Below, piece after piece: positions 15,384 to 24,385 of a stretch of 35,948 nucleotides of DNA. The stretch spans positions 1 through 35,948 of the forward strand of contig JAHDNZ010000070.1 in assembly GCA_018435125.1 (NCBI GenBank), in the 5' to 3' direction. Origin of the DNA: Bacillota bacterium (lineage in GTDB: Bacteria > Bacillota > DTU065). The translations under genes and the position numbers were made by a program. Position 1 is the stretch's first letter. Each line of letters starts with the position of its first letter. The notes beneath the pieces were generated by a model. That model saw only the letters and a list, made by a program, of their open reading frames with translations. It did no database searches and was not told where the DNA came from.

Positions 15384-16670
15384 CTATTTCTTTTTATCTT
15401 TTTTAGCTAGTTCGACTAAAAAACGGTTGTATTCTTTCCTTCTTCTTGCCATTTCTTCGTTCATATCTTTAGCGGCTTCTAGAACAGCTACTTTAGGATC
15501 TTCTTTTAGCATAACAGTTTTTTGCAAAGCCAGTCCAACGAAGCGGTATTGAACCAGGGCATTTACAGCATAGGGAACCGGCTCACACGCTTCGATTTGT
15601 CTGAAATAAACATCCCGTACCTCTTTAGGTAAATTAACGCTTTGCATAGCCTTTTTGTTAGCCGGAAGCCACAACCACCCGTTTATCTTGGCCATAATAG
15701 AATTAGAGATTTCGGCTAACACATCTTGGGAAAGAAACCACTTTAAGAACTGCCAAGCCTCTTCCTTGTTCTTAGAAGCAGCAGCTATGCCAAGTAGCAC
15801 ACTACCTGCGGAAGATCCATTATATAACTTTCCGTCCCTATATGTCCCTGGTACTAAATCAACTTTCCATTTTCCCTTAATATTAGGAGCAGCGAAAGAT
15901 AGTGTAGGATAGGCCCAAAGCCCGTCGACATAACTAATTTGTTCTCCCCTGATAAAAGGCTCCACACCCACTAATTGCAGAGGCAACTTGTGTTTAGTAA
16001 ATAGCTCAATATATTTGATAAAACCATTAACAGACTCTTTGGTATCTAGGGCACTAGTAAAGCCGTCTGCGCCAAAAAACTGGCCTCCGTTTTGGGTCAT
16101 TACGGTATAGGCAGCCCATATTTCATCATAGTTCATAAAAGCAAAAGTCTTACCCTTGGCAAGGGCTTTAGGTTGATAACTGCTAAGCTCCTCCCAGGTC
16201 TTTGGAATACTCATTCCCATCTCATTAAGCACATCAGTCCGGTAAACTCCTACCAATGCAGCTACGTCAATAGGCAGAGCAAATCTTCTGGCTTCAAACG
16301 AAAAAGGACCCATAACTGAGGAAAACAGTTCTTTTTCCAAAACAGCATATTCAGCAGGTTTAAAAGCAGCTAAGTCAATTAACCCGCCTCTTAAAGCAAA
16401 ATCAGCAATCTCCGAACCAAGACTAAAGATATCGGGTGTATCGCCACTAGCTAAGGCCATAAGAGATTTAGTGTAGTAATCACCCCAGGCCAAAGGAATA
16501 ATTTTAGCTCTGATACCGGTTTGAGGAGTAAATTGAGTATCAATTAATCCTTGAGCAATATTAGCCATTTCATTTCCCCAGCCTACCATCCAAAACTCGA
16601 TAGCTTTGCCTAAAGTCGTAATACTTAAAACTAAAATCAGAAGAATCATTAAAACCGTTCTTTTTTTCAT
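15384..16670 (-). CDS. Sugar ABC transporter substrate-binding protein (family 1)
   Basis: This 428-residue extracellular binding protein resembles MalE/UgpB-type proteins. An N-terminal signal peptide (about 1-23, MKKRTVLMILLILVLSITTL) lacks a lipobox Cys, so the protein would be free in a periplasm; Gram-positive homologues are normally lipoproteins. Conserved blocks are SGDTPDIFSLGSEIADFALRG, FALPIDVAALVGVYRTDVL, TWEELSSY and the KNKEEAWQFLKWFLSQ segment. The tail is lysine-rich. There are no permease genes next to it. The orphan ATPase at 19948-21060 could energise its partner permeases, encoded elsewhere. Confidence 0.88.
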   Translation of the reverse strand: MKKRTVLMILLILVLSITTLGKAIEFWMVGWGNEMANIAQGLIDTQFTPQTGIRAKIIPLAWGDYYTKSLMALASGDTPDIFSLGSEIADFALRGGLIDLAAFKPAEYAVLEKELFSSVMGPFSFEARRFALPIDVAALVGVYRTDVLNEMGMSIPKTWEELSSYQPKALAKGKTFAFMNYDEIWAAYTVMTQNGGQFFGADGFTSALDTKESVNGFIKYIELFTKHKLPLQLVGVEPFIRGEQISYVDGLWAYPTLSFAAPNIKGKWKVDLVPGTYRDGKLYNGSSAGSVLLGIAAASKNKEEAWQFLKWFLSQDVLAEISNSIMAKINGWLWLPANKKAMQSVNLPKEVRDVYFRQIEACEPVPYAVNALVQYRFVGLALQKTVMLKEDPKVAVLEAAKDMNEEMARRRKEYNRFLVELAKKDKKK

Positions 16671-16892
16671 ACCTTTAGTTTCACCCCTTTTTGTTTGTCT
16701 CTGATTAAGACTGTGACAAGTTCGAGGTAGATAACAGGAAATTTCAGTGTCGTAGTTTTCATATATACTATTTGCTATTCTATAACTAGTATAACAAGTA
16801 TACTTTTGAATAACTTGACATAAATCATGTTTTTATTGGTATCAAATAGTAAAATCCTCCTTTTTAGCTCCGTGCTTTCCTTTAATATACAT

Positions 16893-16919
16893 AAAAAAGC
16901 CCACAGGTGCCCCTGTGGG
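16893..16919 (-). terminator. Terminator of the beta-helix lipoprotein gene
   Basis: The stem is CCCACAGG (16900-16907) with CCTGTGGG (16912-16919). On the - strand it is followed by CTTTTTTAT. On the + strand TTTTG also follows, so it may act in both directions. The stem is nearly the same as that at 24351-24375. Confidence 0.75.
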
Positions 16920-16955
16920 TTTTGCTCAAATTATCTACTCGGGATAGAGAATAAA

Positions 16956-19634
16956 TTACATATCTCCTTTAAGGGTGTTTTGGGGTAAATTGTTGGAAAA
17001 AGTACTCGCAGCTTCAATGGCCGATGGTGTAGTGAGAATTTCACCTTTATTGTCTTTAATTACAGCATTTTTATAGTAGTAGAGTCCTCCTCCAAAAGGA
17101 CTGGTTCCCAAAGCCTGGTTGTCTGTGATGGTATTTTTACCTAAAGTAATACAGCTGGCATTATGGGCACAAATTGCTCCCCCGAAGGAATAGTTATTAG
17201 AACTGGTTCCATTTGGGCTTGCCTTATTATTGGAGATCACATTTTCAATTAAAGTTAGTTTTGCTGTTCCGCTGGCATAAATTGCTCCACCAGAAACTGA
17301 ACTTCCATTAGCCAGGTTGAAATTAATTTTATTTTTTATTAAAGTTAGTTCTGCTGTCCCGCTGGCACAAATTGCTCCCCCAAAAACAGAATTGGTTCCT
17401 TCACCAAAAACTTGATTTCTTTCAATGGTATTATTTGTAAGGATTAAATTGGAATCTAAAGCATAAATACCTCCTCCATATGAAGTAGCTTTATTATTAA
17501 CTATACTATTATTGTCTAGGAGTAACTGCGAGGATTTTTCTACAAAGATTGCCCCCCCACTATAATCACCGATATTATCAGTGAATAGATTATCGATTAA
17601 AGATATAGTAGAAGTGGAACCATAAAGCCCTCCACCTCTGCTACTTGAATAATTGCCCATGATGGTATTCTCTTTTAGAGTTAACGTTGAATTAAAACTT
17701 GCAACTGCTGCATAGGCACTACCACCATTATTTGATATCCAATTTCCTTCTAAATTAAGCACGGTGTTTTCAGAGGCATAAATTGCTCCACCATTTTCCA
17801 GGGTATTTGAGTCAATTGTATTATTAAGAAGTGTCATCTCTACAGAAGCAAAGATCATTAACCCTGTATACTTAGCCTGATTGGCAGTGATAATATTATC
17901 CTTTAACATACCCGTTGAGGTATTGGAAAAATAAAACACTCCTCCACCCTCAACATAATTTTGACAAATGCTATTTTTTTCGATACATAGATTTTTGGCA
18001 TTATTCGCTGAAATAAACCCCCATAAACCCGCATTATTGCTTTCTATAATACAGGAGTTAAGATTAATATTTTGGCTGTTTTCAATCTTCAACACACCTG
18101 TACAGTTTGTAAACTTAAAACCACTAAAGGTAATATTTTCAGCATTGTCTTTTACAGAAATACAAAAAGTATTGCTTCCTCCGCTAAGGATTGTACTATT
18201 GGTTTTGGTTTTGTCAAAAGGGTTTTCACTGGTGAGCACCAGATTTTTCTTGCCCTGAAAATTTATAGCTCCTTGATAAGTGCCAGGCGAAACCATGATG
18301 GTGTCCCCTTCATTGGAAGCATCAATTGCAGTTTGAATAGTTGCATATTTTGCGGGTACTCTCCTGACAACCTCTCTAAAAACAGCAGTCACGGTTTTAT
18401 TAGTAAGCATAGCTAGTGTTACAGGTTCTGTTCCGCTGGCATCTCCCTGCCAGCCTACAAAAATGTAGTCAGGATGAGCACTGGCCTCAAGTGTAACACT
18501 TTGGTCATATTCATAGCCGGTTCCATTATCATCAATGCTTTTTACAACCTGACCTTGACCTTCAATATTAATGGTTAAGGCATTCTTTTTTTTAGCTCTG
18601 ATTGGACCGGCCCAAGGACTGGTGTTGCCACCTGAAGCGACGGTAGATAGCCAATAGTAATAATTGTTTTCAGTTGCAAGTGGTGTATCGCTATAAGAAG
18701 TCCCGGTGATAACTTCCTGATTCAAAGTGGTTTTTTCTCCGGTTTCAGAAAAACTCCGGGCAATATTATAGCCGGCAACTCCCTCAATAGCTGCCCAGGA
18801 AACAGTGATGGCGTCATGCTCTACATTAACATTTAAGCCTGTGGGCTCAGCTATTAAAGTAAAAACAGCTCTAACCGTTGAAGCTTTAGTTAACATAATT
18901 TCAGCCACAGGATTTGTCCCTGAAAGATCTCCTTCCCAGCCTTGAAATTGCCAGTTTTCAACCGCAATAGCCTCAAGCCTAACACTTTGGTCATATTCAT
19001 AGCCGGTTCCATTGTCATCAATGCTTTTTACAACCTGGCCTTGACCTTCAGTATTAATGGTTAAGGTATTCTTTTTTTTGGCTCTGATTGGACCAACCCA
19101 GGGACTGGAGGTGCCCCCTAAAGCCACGGCAGATAGCCAATAGTAATAATTGTTTTCAGTTGCAAGTGGTATATCAGTATAAGATGTCCCGGTGATAGCT
19201 TCCTGATTTAAAGTGGTTTTTTCTCCGGTTTCAGAAAAACTCCGGGCAATATTATAGCCGGCAACTCCCTCGATGGCTGCCCAAGAAACAGTGATGGTGT
19301 CATGCTCTACATTAACATTTAAGCCTGTGGGCTCAGCTATTAAAGTAAAAACCGCTTTAACCGTTGAATCTTTAGTTAACTTAATTTCGGACACAGGATT
19401 TGTCCCTGAAAGATCGCCTTCCCAGCCTTGAAACTGCCAGTTTTCAGCCGCAATAGCTTCTAGTTTAACTACTGAATTTTTTTTATAACCTTTTTCGGAA
19501 TCATTGGGAGTTTTTTTAACCATTCCTTCGCCAACCACAGAGATAATAAGCTTCCTTTTACTGCCAAAACAACCACCAATTAATAAGGTAACCAAGACCA
19601 ATAACATAAGTAGGCAAACTAATTTTTTTGGCAC
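16956..19634 (-). CDS. Large surface lipoprotein: InlB-like/fibronectin III repeats plus right-handed beta-helix
   Basis: A protein of about 892 residues with a lipoprotein signal (VTLLIGGC, lipid-modified Cys near residue 23). Next come InlB B-repeat-like modules (WQFQGWEGDLSGTNPV), each followed by a fibronectin III-like module (EPTGLNVNVEHD to YYYWLSAV). This pair is present twice as a near-perfect 162-residue tandem (residues about 57-218 and 219-380). A third B-repeat (YIFVGWQGDASGTEPV) leads into about 460 residues of a DUF1565/NosD-like parallel beta-helix starting VPAKYATIQTAIDASNEGDT. Its rungs carry N-N/GGAIYAS motifs. Such helices often bind or cleave polysaccharides, or act as adhesins; no catalytic residues are evident. 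GTG 19634 has better spacing from GGGGGG than TTG 19637. Confidence 0.85.
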   Translation of the reverse strand: MPKKLVCLLMLLVLVTLLIGGCFGSKRKLIISVVGEGMVKKTPNDSEKGYKKNSVVKLEAIAAENWQFQGWEGDLSGTNPVSEIKLTKDSTVKAVFTLIAEPTGLNVNVEHDTITVSWAAIEGVAGYNIARSFSETGEKTTLNQEAITGTSYTDIPLATENNYYYWLSAVALGGTSSPWVGPIRAKKKNTLTINTEGQGQVVKSIDDNGTGYEYDQSVRLEAIAVENWQFQGWEGDLSGTNPVAEIMLTKASTVRAVFTLIAEPTGLNVNVEHDAITVSWAAIEGVAGYNIARSFSETGEKTTLNQEVITGTSYSDTPLATENNYYYWLSTVASGGNTSPWAGPIRAKKKNALTINIEGQGQVVKSIDDNGTGYEYDQSVTLEASAHPDYIFVGWQGDASGTEPVTLAMLTNKTVTAVFREVVRRVPAKYATIQTAIDASNEGDTIMVSPGTYQGAINFQGKKNLVLTSENPFDKTKTNSTILSGGSNTFCISVKDNAENITFSGFKFTNCTGVLKIENSQNINLNSCIIESNNAGLWGFISANNAKNLCIEKNSICQNYVEGGGVFYFSNTSTGMLKDNIITANQAKYTGLMIFASVEMTLLNNTIDSNTLENGGAIYASENTVLNLEGNWISNNGGSAYAAVASFNSTLTLKENTIMGNYSSSRGGGLYGSTSTISLIDNLFTDNIGDYSGGAIFVEKSSQLLLDNNSIVNNKATSYGGGIYALDSNLILTNNTIERNQVFGEGTNSVFGGAICASGTAELTLIKNKINFNLANGSSVSGGAIYASGTAKLTLIENVISNNKASPNGTSSNNYSFGGAICAHNASCITLGKNTITDNQALGTSPFGGGLYYYKNAVIKDNKGEILTTPSAIEAASTFSNNLPQNTLKGDM
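18498..19469 (-). repeat. Tandem 486-bp coding repeat
   Basis: Two in-frame copies (18984-19469 and 18498-18983) encode the InlB-like plus fibronectin III unit of the surface lipoprotein. The offset is 486 nt (for example GCTCTGATTGGACC at 18595 and 19081). The few differences are mostly single bases, so the duplication is recent or kept alike by gene conversion. Confidence 0.9.
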
Positions 19635-19947
19635 CAAGATACCCCCCAGATATTATCATTTAAAAGAGCCAGGTATATTTAAGTTTTATTGCTCTTATGA
19701 TCTTATTTGCTGCCTAAAACTTTTGTTTGTTGTAACTTTCCATATTATAAACATTACAGCATATGTATTTTATATTATTAACCGTTTTTATGCAATAGTT
19801 CTTCTGAATTGTTAAGCATTTATAATATTTCAGTTATTTGTAGCTAAAGAGACCCAATTGCTAGCTACTTAAAAAAGACTTTAACAGCATACCTACATTT
19901 ACAAAAAAAAGCTGCCAGTTAATTAATAACTGGCAGCTATTTTTTTC
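19635..19947. other. Intergenic region between msmX and the lipoprotein gene
   Basis: No gene was found. It holds the upstream region of the lipoprotein (its promoter was not resolved) and the msmX terminator listed next. Confidence 0.5.
19910..19938 (-). terminator. Bidirectional terminator after msmX
   Basis: Perfect 12-bp arms (19910-19921 and 19927-19938) with a 5-nt loop are flanked by eight A on one side and a T-run on the other, so the hairpin can work on both strands. It ends 9 nt from the msmX stop. Confidence 0.85.
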
Positions 19948-21060
19948 TTAGATAATCCGTTCTTCAGACTCACGGTCGAAGAGATGGACTTTTTTCATAT
20001 CAAAAGCAACTTCAATCTCGTCGCCTTCTAATGCTTCTGAATAGGCATCAACACGAGCAATAAATAGTTTGTCATCCTTGGCAAGGTAGAGGTGAATTTC
20101 AGATCCCATTGGCTCTAAAACTTCAACCTCAGCCTTAAACCTGGCATCAGAGGACATGTTGGGGCTTATAGCCACATCTTTAATATCTTCTGGACGAACA
20201 CCCAGAATAATTTCCTGATCAATATACTTGTCGAGATTTTCTATTTTCGCTGCTCTTTCCTTTGGCAGCTTAACCTTGAAAATCTCTGACTTCAGCCAGT
20301 ATTCGCCGCCTTCATGCAAGAGTACACAATCATCAAAGAAGTTCATGGCAGGGCTGCCGATAAAGCCGGCGACAAATACGTTATTAGGCAAATCGTAGAT
20401 CTCCAGGGGTTTGCCAACTTGCTGAATAAGTCCATCGCGCATAACTACAATGCGATCACCCATGGTCATAGCCTCTGTCTGGTCATGGGTAACATAGATA
20501 GTAGTTGTTTGCATACGCACATGGAGTTTACCGAGCTCAGATCTCATCTGGACACGAAGTTTGGCATCGAGGTTGGAAAGAGGTTCATCCATTAAAAAGA
20601 CCTTGGGTTCACGGACAATGGCACGTCCAAGCGCCACACGCTGTCTCTGACCACCAGAGAGCTGTTTGGGCTTACGATCCAGTAACTGCTCGATGTCAAG
20701 CATGAAAGCAGCTTGCTTAACACGTTTTTCGATATCTTCTTTAGGGAATTTACGTAGTTTTAATCCAAATGCCATGTTGTTGTAGACATTCATGTGGGGA
20801 TAAAGAGCATAATTTTGGAATACCATGGCAATGTCTCTGTCTTTAGGAGGAAGATCGGTAACATCTTTATCATCGATAATAATATTACCAGATGTAACTT
20901 CCTCTAGACCGGCAATCATTCTCAAGGTAGTGGATTTCCCGCAACCTGAGGGGCCTACAAGTACTACAAACTCCTTATCCTGGACAACCAGGTTAGCGTC
21001 GTTTACAGCAATGATGCCACCAAATTTCTTAGTAACATCCTCCAATACAACGTTGGCCAC
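19948..21060 (-). CDS. MsmX/UgpC-type ABC transporter ATP-binding subunit
   Basis: This 370-residue cytosolic ATPase drives carbohydrate ABC importers. It shows Walker A GPSGCGKST (about 35-43), Q-loop QNYALYPHM, signature LSGGQRQRVALGRAI, Walker B VFLMDEPLSNLDAKLR and H-loop THDQTEAMTMG. The C-terminal third is the MalK-type regulatory TOBE/OB region (LGVRPEDI and VEVLEPMGSE). The start is GTG 21060 with GGAGGAGAAT upstream. It stands alone, with no permease or binding-protein genes adjacent. In Firmicutes such orphan ATPases (MsmX) serve several sugar importers at once, and that is the likely role here. Confidence 0.93.
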   Translation of the reverse strand: MANVVLEDVTKKFGGIIAVNDANLVVQDKEFVVLVGPSGCGKSTTLRMIAGLEEVTSGNIIIDDKDVTDLPPKDRDIAMVFQNYALYPHMNVYNNMAFGLKLRKFPKEDIEKRVKQAAFMLDIEQLLDRKPKQLSGGQRQRVALGRAIVREPKVFLMDEPLSNLDAKLRVQMRSELGKLHVRMQTTTIYVTHDQTEAMTMGDRIVVMRDGLIQQVGKPLEIYDLPNNVFVAGFIGSPAMNFFDDCVLLHEGGEYWLKSEIFKVKLPKERAAKIENLDKYIDQEIILGVRPEDIKDVAISPNMSSDARFKAEVEVLEPMGSEIHLYLAKDDKLFIARVDAYSEALEGDEIEVAFDMKKVHLFDRESEERII

Positions 21061-21450
21061 TATATTCTCCTCCTCATAGTCAGTTCATAAATAACAAAAT
21101 AATTCTAGGGAATCTTAAAAACCCAGAAAGTACCCCTATTAAAGGTCTTTTATGCCAGACCTAGGGCTTAAAGGCGGGTGTTTATCTTTCCAGGGGACAA
21201 AAGACTCCATCTTCCCTTAACTTTTATTCAACGAGTAGAGACGTTATCCTGCATTGTTACTGGAGTTTTTATAAAAAGACGTCCCTAAACCGCAGTTAAG
21301 TTTTTCCACTTTACTTGTTATTGTTAGTAACTGAATGGTTTTAGTCTTTCTTGAGAAATCTTTCGACTTTATAAATAGGATCTCCTTTTTTTATTCTTCG
21401 ATTAAGTTAGCCAACTTTTATATGAGCCAAAACCATGGGACAGTCCTAAT
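21061..21450 (-). other. Long leader region of msmX
   Basis: These 390 bases hold no convincing gene. The region is too long for a simple promoter and ends in the msmX ribosome site, so a structured leader is possible. I could not match a known riboswitch. A short frame after AAAAAAAGGAG near 21380 lacks a start codon. Confidence 0.35.
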
Positions 21451-21493
21451 AAAAAACCGGCAGGAAAGTTTACCCTTTCTTTGCCGGTTTTTT
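21451..21493 (-). terminator. Terminator downstream of the XRE-TPR regulator (bidirectional shape)
   Basis: AAAAAACCGGCA (21451-21462) pairs with TGCCGGTTTTTT (21482-21493), with a second inner helix GGAAAG/CTTTCT. It lies 12 nt after the stop at 21505; U-runs exist for both strands. Confidence 0.8.
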
Positions 21494-21504
21494 TATTTAG
21501 TCTC

Positions 21505-22296
21505 TTAGTTTTTTATTCTGTTGATTGCTTCTTTAAAGTGGTCTTTATAAGCATTAAGCCAATCCTTGTCTAATCTAAAAACTTCCACCAGTTCTAAAGC
21601 CTTCTCGTATTCTTGGAGAGCCTTATCGTTTTGTCCAATTTTATGGTAATAAGCACCTATTTGATCCATCATTTCCAGCAGCATTTCATAAGAAATCCAT
21701 TTTTGTTTATTAGCTGATTCCAACTTAGGCTCTCCCCTAAGTAAATAGGCCTCTAAAGAAAGCTTGGTAAAGTAGATCTCCGGGATCTGACTTAAGATAG
21801 CTTTGGTATATTCATATTCACCTTTTTTTTCGTATAAAGTTGCCAAAATACGCAAAGCATCATATTTGATTTCATCATCACTGGTAGTTGCTGCTAGCCT
21901 ACTACTAAGATCAATACCTTCGTCTAGCCTCTGATCGAAATCCAGTACATATAAAAGATTGTTAATTAATACTTCATTGTTAGGAAACTGCTCTAACCCT
22001 TTTTGCAGAATCTCCTCACTTTTTTGGGGGTCTGATTTACGGTATTGGTAAGCTTTTTCGCAGATATCTCTAACCTGATTATCGATATCTTTAACATCAA
22101 AGCCAAAAAGATCATCAATGGTTGTTCTAAAAAAGCTAGCCAGAGTTGGTAACAATGAAATATCCGGAAGAGCAATATTATTTTCCCATTTGCTTACCGC
22201 TTGAAAGGAGACTCCCAGAAACTCAGCCAATTCCTCCTGGGTCAGGTTATGCTTTTTACGCAGTGCCTTGATTTTATGTCCTAGTGTCTGATTCAT
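21505..22296 (-). CDS. XRE-family transcriptional regulator with TPR repeats
   Basis: A 263-residue protein. Residues about 5-60 form a Cro/C1 helix-turn-helix (IKALRKKHNLTQEELAEFLG, then VSFQAVSKWENN). The rest is helical and TPR-like, for example IGQNDKALQEYEKALELVE near the end. Such proteins often sense a peptide or partner through the TPR domain. ATG 22296 is chosen because AGGTGATGG is just upstream; a longer frame to 22323 has no ribosome site. The fragment at 112-249 resembles its DNA-binding domain. The target is unknown; the 29-residue membrane peptide gene lies upstream in the same direction. Confidence 0.88.
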   Translation of the reverse strand: MNQTLGHKIKALRKKHNLTQEELAEFLGVSFQAVSKWENNIALPDISLLPTLASFFRTTIDDLFGFDVKDIDNQVRDICEKAYQYRKSDPQKSEEILQKGLEQFPNNEVLINNLLYVLDFDQRLDEGIDLSSRLAATTSDDEIKYDALRILATLYEKKGEYEYTKAILSQIPEIYFTKLSLEAYLLRGEPKLESANKQKWISYEMLLEMMDQIGAYYHKIGQNDKALQEYEKALELVEVFRLDKDWLNAYKDHFKEAINRIKN

Positions 22297-22477
22297 ACCA
22301 TCACCTAATTTAATCAAAGTCAATAGCTATTGCTGTGCTTATTATATCTTCCTGCAACAAGCAAAGCCATAACATGTTAAGTGAAAATAATTCAACCATT
22401 AGTTGAAAAGTGTTTATATTTCTATCCGCTCCTATTACCTTAAGCTAACAATTCAAGTAAATCGCCAGTCAAAAAAA

Positions 22478-22523
22478 TATACTAAACAGCCTCTCCCAAA
22501 AAAAAGAGAGGCTGTTTAGTATA
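22478..22523 (-). terminator. Strong terminator-like hairpin with 18-bp perfect arms
   Basis: Arms 22478-22495 and 22506-22523 are exact complements around the 10-nt loop. It lies 43 nt after the stop of the small membrane peptide gene, and a T7 stretch follows on the - strand (22471-22477). Confidence 0.75.
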
Positions 22524-22565
22524 AACCATTAGTTAATTAATAAGAGTTTATCTTTGCCATTTAGT

Positions 22566-22655
22566 TTAATCGAACATACCAATTAATAGCAAAATGAGAA
22601 TCAAAAAAAGCAAAGAAAAACCGCTATCATTTTTCTTTTTAGCTATTTCAGCCAT
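22566..22655 (-). CDS. 29-residue single-TM peptide, YjcZ-like
   Basis: A very short gene found by reading the - strand. AAAGGAGGATGATA supplies an excellent ribosome site for ATG 22655, and the stop is at 22566. The peptide has a charged start (MAEIAKKKNDS) and a hydrophobic helix GFSLLFLILILLLIGMF, ending in Asp. The layout resembles the short YjcZ-type membrane peptides of Bacilli, some of which are sporulation-related, but there is too little sequence to be sure. It has its own strong hairpin downstream (22478-22523), so it seems to be a separate transcription unit. Confidence 0.65.
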   Translation of the reverse strand: MAEIAKKKNDSGFSLLFLILILLLIGMFD

Positions 22656-23027
22656 TATCATCCTCCTTTCTTTATTTAGAAGGATCACTATAATATTATG
22701 GAATTAACAATAAATGGTGCTATGTCAAGTTTACCAATTTGGCAAAGCAGCTGTTTTATAGATATATCTTTTTAGATAGATTGTAAAACTCGCTTTCTTT
22801 TCGTAAATCGCTTTTTTTAATAATTCCCTTGAGAGCAAGTAATGACTCCTTTAATATCTCGGCCTAAATGTATATGCCTCTATTGCTACAATGAGGGTTT
22901 AGAGGATCTAATTTATACAATTATGCGATTTTTGTTCATGTCTTAAGTGAGGAAAATTGTTGTTCAACCTATTTTGTTACTTTATAGGCAAGCTTCTAAA
23001 AACTTGCTTAAGGCAACTTCCACTACT
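22656..23027. other. Intergenic region downstream of the sigma-factor gene
   Basis: No gene, repeat or strong terminator was found in these 372 bases. A weak GCAAG/CTTGC hairpin lies near 22988-23010. The promoter of the 29-residue peptide gene should be here. Confidence 0.4.
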
Positions 23028-24119
23028 CTAAATAAGCCAGGCTTCAAAGACTTCCACCGTTTCATCTATATCGGCATGTCCGGATTGGACTTCCTTTAGC
23101 ACCCACCTAAGCATATCATCGACTTCTTTAATAGTTACTTCTTTGGGAACATCAATTTTATTATCTACCAACCACTTAGTTGCCATATCTAAGTCAAAAC
23201 GACGCCAAGGATAATACCGAATGCAAGGCATACCCTGTTTAACCCATTTTAAAATGGTAAAGGGAGAGACTAATAGTCTCCTGGAGACATCGCGAATATC
23301 AATTAATTGAGCATGGTCTGGAATGCCCCAATCGGTATTTGGTATCTCCTTGAATGAGAGCGTTTCACTTTGGATTCTTTCCCTGGTCATTCTCATACCT
23401 GAACCCTTAAGTGTAATTCCGTAAAGTTTGGCATTGTTCTCCGCGTCAGCTTGCCTTATGTTGTGCCACCACATCACATTGGTATCTAAAATGGATGGAT
23501 CTTCTTCAACTGGTTTTATACAACTATCATTAAACTCTTGAATCCTTTTTGCAATTTCCCTTTTAATCCGCTCTTTAACCTCCATCTTAATCGTCCCTTC
23601 TTTTTGCATTAAGATAGCTTGAAGGAGTTGTCTGGCTGTATGCAGTCGGCTTTTTACTGTACCAAGAGGTATTTTTAAGGTATCTGCTATTTCGCTATCC
23701 GAAAATCCATATATTAGTGATAACACTACCACCTGCCTCTGCTTTGGTTTTAATCTAGCCAAAGCAGAGGCCAGTATTAAATTATCGATGGTAGCATTCC
23801 AGGGGTTAGTGGCAGTAACTAAAGTATCACTTAAACCTTGCTCCTGTAATCGGCTGCTATGCCTTTTGCAAGTTCTCCAGGCGAGTTTACGTAGCCAAGC
23901 CACAAATGCTTGAGGTGAACGTAACTTAGGTAAATCCAGATAAACCCGAAGAAAAATCTCTTGGCAAAGATCCTCGGCAGCTTTTTGATCTACACTTAGA
24001 GCCAGATTGTATACCCATGGTAGATGCTTTTCCATTAGCTGGGTAAAGGGTGGCTCCCTATTTCCGCTTTGAAATTCGGCCACTAAGACTGCATCTTGTA
24101 GGTAAGTATCTCTAGACAT
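23028..24119 (-). CDS. ECF-type sigma factor fused to an excisionase/MerR-like DNA-binding domain
   Basis: A 363-residue protein. Residues about 25-90 are sigma region 2 (QKAAEDLCQEIFLRVYLDL and WLRKLAWRTCKRH). Residues about 112-170 are region 4 (LKPKQRQVVVLSLIYGFSDS and IPLGTVKSRLHTARQLL). Normal ECF factors end here at about 170-190 residues. This one continues for another 190. The extension has a basic helix (180-195), a middle part of unknown type with WWHNIRQADAENN, and a helix-turn-helix of the excisionase (HTH_17) type at about 272-318 (IDIRDVSRRLLVSPFTILKW, then RRFDLDMATKWL). An acidic helical tail follows. No anti-sigma gene is adjacent. An internal ATG at residue 179 preceded by GAAGGG could also yield the C-terminal part alone. 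Confidence 0.85.
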   Translation of the reverse strand: MSRDTYLQDAVLVAEFQSGNREPPFTQLMEKHLPWVYNLALSVDQKAAEDLCQEIFLRVYLDLPKLRSPQAFVAWLRKLAWRTCKRHSSRLQEQGLSDTLVTATNPWNATIDNLILASALARLKPKQRQVVVLSLIYGFSDSEIADTLKIPLGTVKSRLHTARQLLQAILMQKEGTIKMEVKERIKREIAKRIQEFNDSCIKPVEEDPSILDTNVMWWHNIRQADAENNAKLYGITLKGSGMRMTRERIQSETLSFKEIPNTDWGIPDHAQLIDIRDVSRRLLVSPFTILKWVKQGMPCIRYYPWRRFDLDMATKWLVDNKIDVPKEVTIKEVDDMLRWVLKEVQSGHADIDETVEVFEAWLI

Positions 24120-24350
24120 AAATCATCTCTCCTATAAAGCCTCTTAATTAAGGAAGTGACATTGGGTTTCTAAATAGTTCAAATAATTTAGCTGCTTAGC
24201 CTTTTTTACGCCAAATGGTTTTGCCATAAATTTCCTGGCTGGGATTAAAAATAATTTCACTTTGGATGCATATCTTTCTTATTTCTGCTTAAAATACTTA
24301 TGAGGCAAAGATCATAATTAGGTTCCTTAATTGATCTTTTGTCCTTAATA

Positions 24351-24385
24351 CCCACAGGTGTCGCTCACCTGTGGGTTTTCTTTTT
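24351..24385 (+). terminator. + strand terminator without an annotated gene
   Basis: CCCACAGGTG (24351-24360) and CACCTGTGGG (24366-24375) are followed by TTTTCTTTTTG on the + strand. On the - strand no T-run follows. All genes nearby are on the - strand, so this may end an unrecognised small + strand RNA. Confidence 0.65.

Noticed and set aside
15341-15386. Hairpin across the sugar-binding protein stop codon as its terminator
   Set aside because: The arms pair well (15341-15354 with 15375-15386), but no T-run follows on the - strand; the T-rich side is on the + strand, where no gene ends.
21330-21410. Possible leader peptide in the msmX upstream region
   Set aside because: A ribosome-site-like AAAAAAAGGAG is followed by frames containing KVERFLKKD or a longer basic stretch, but no ATG, GTG or TTG lies at usable spacing.
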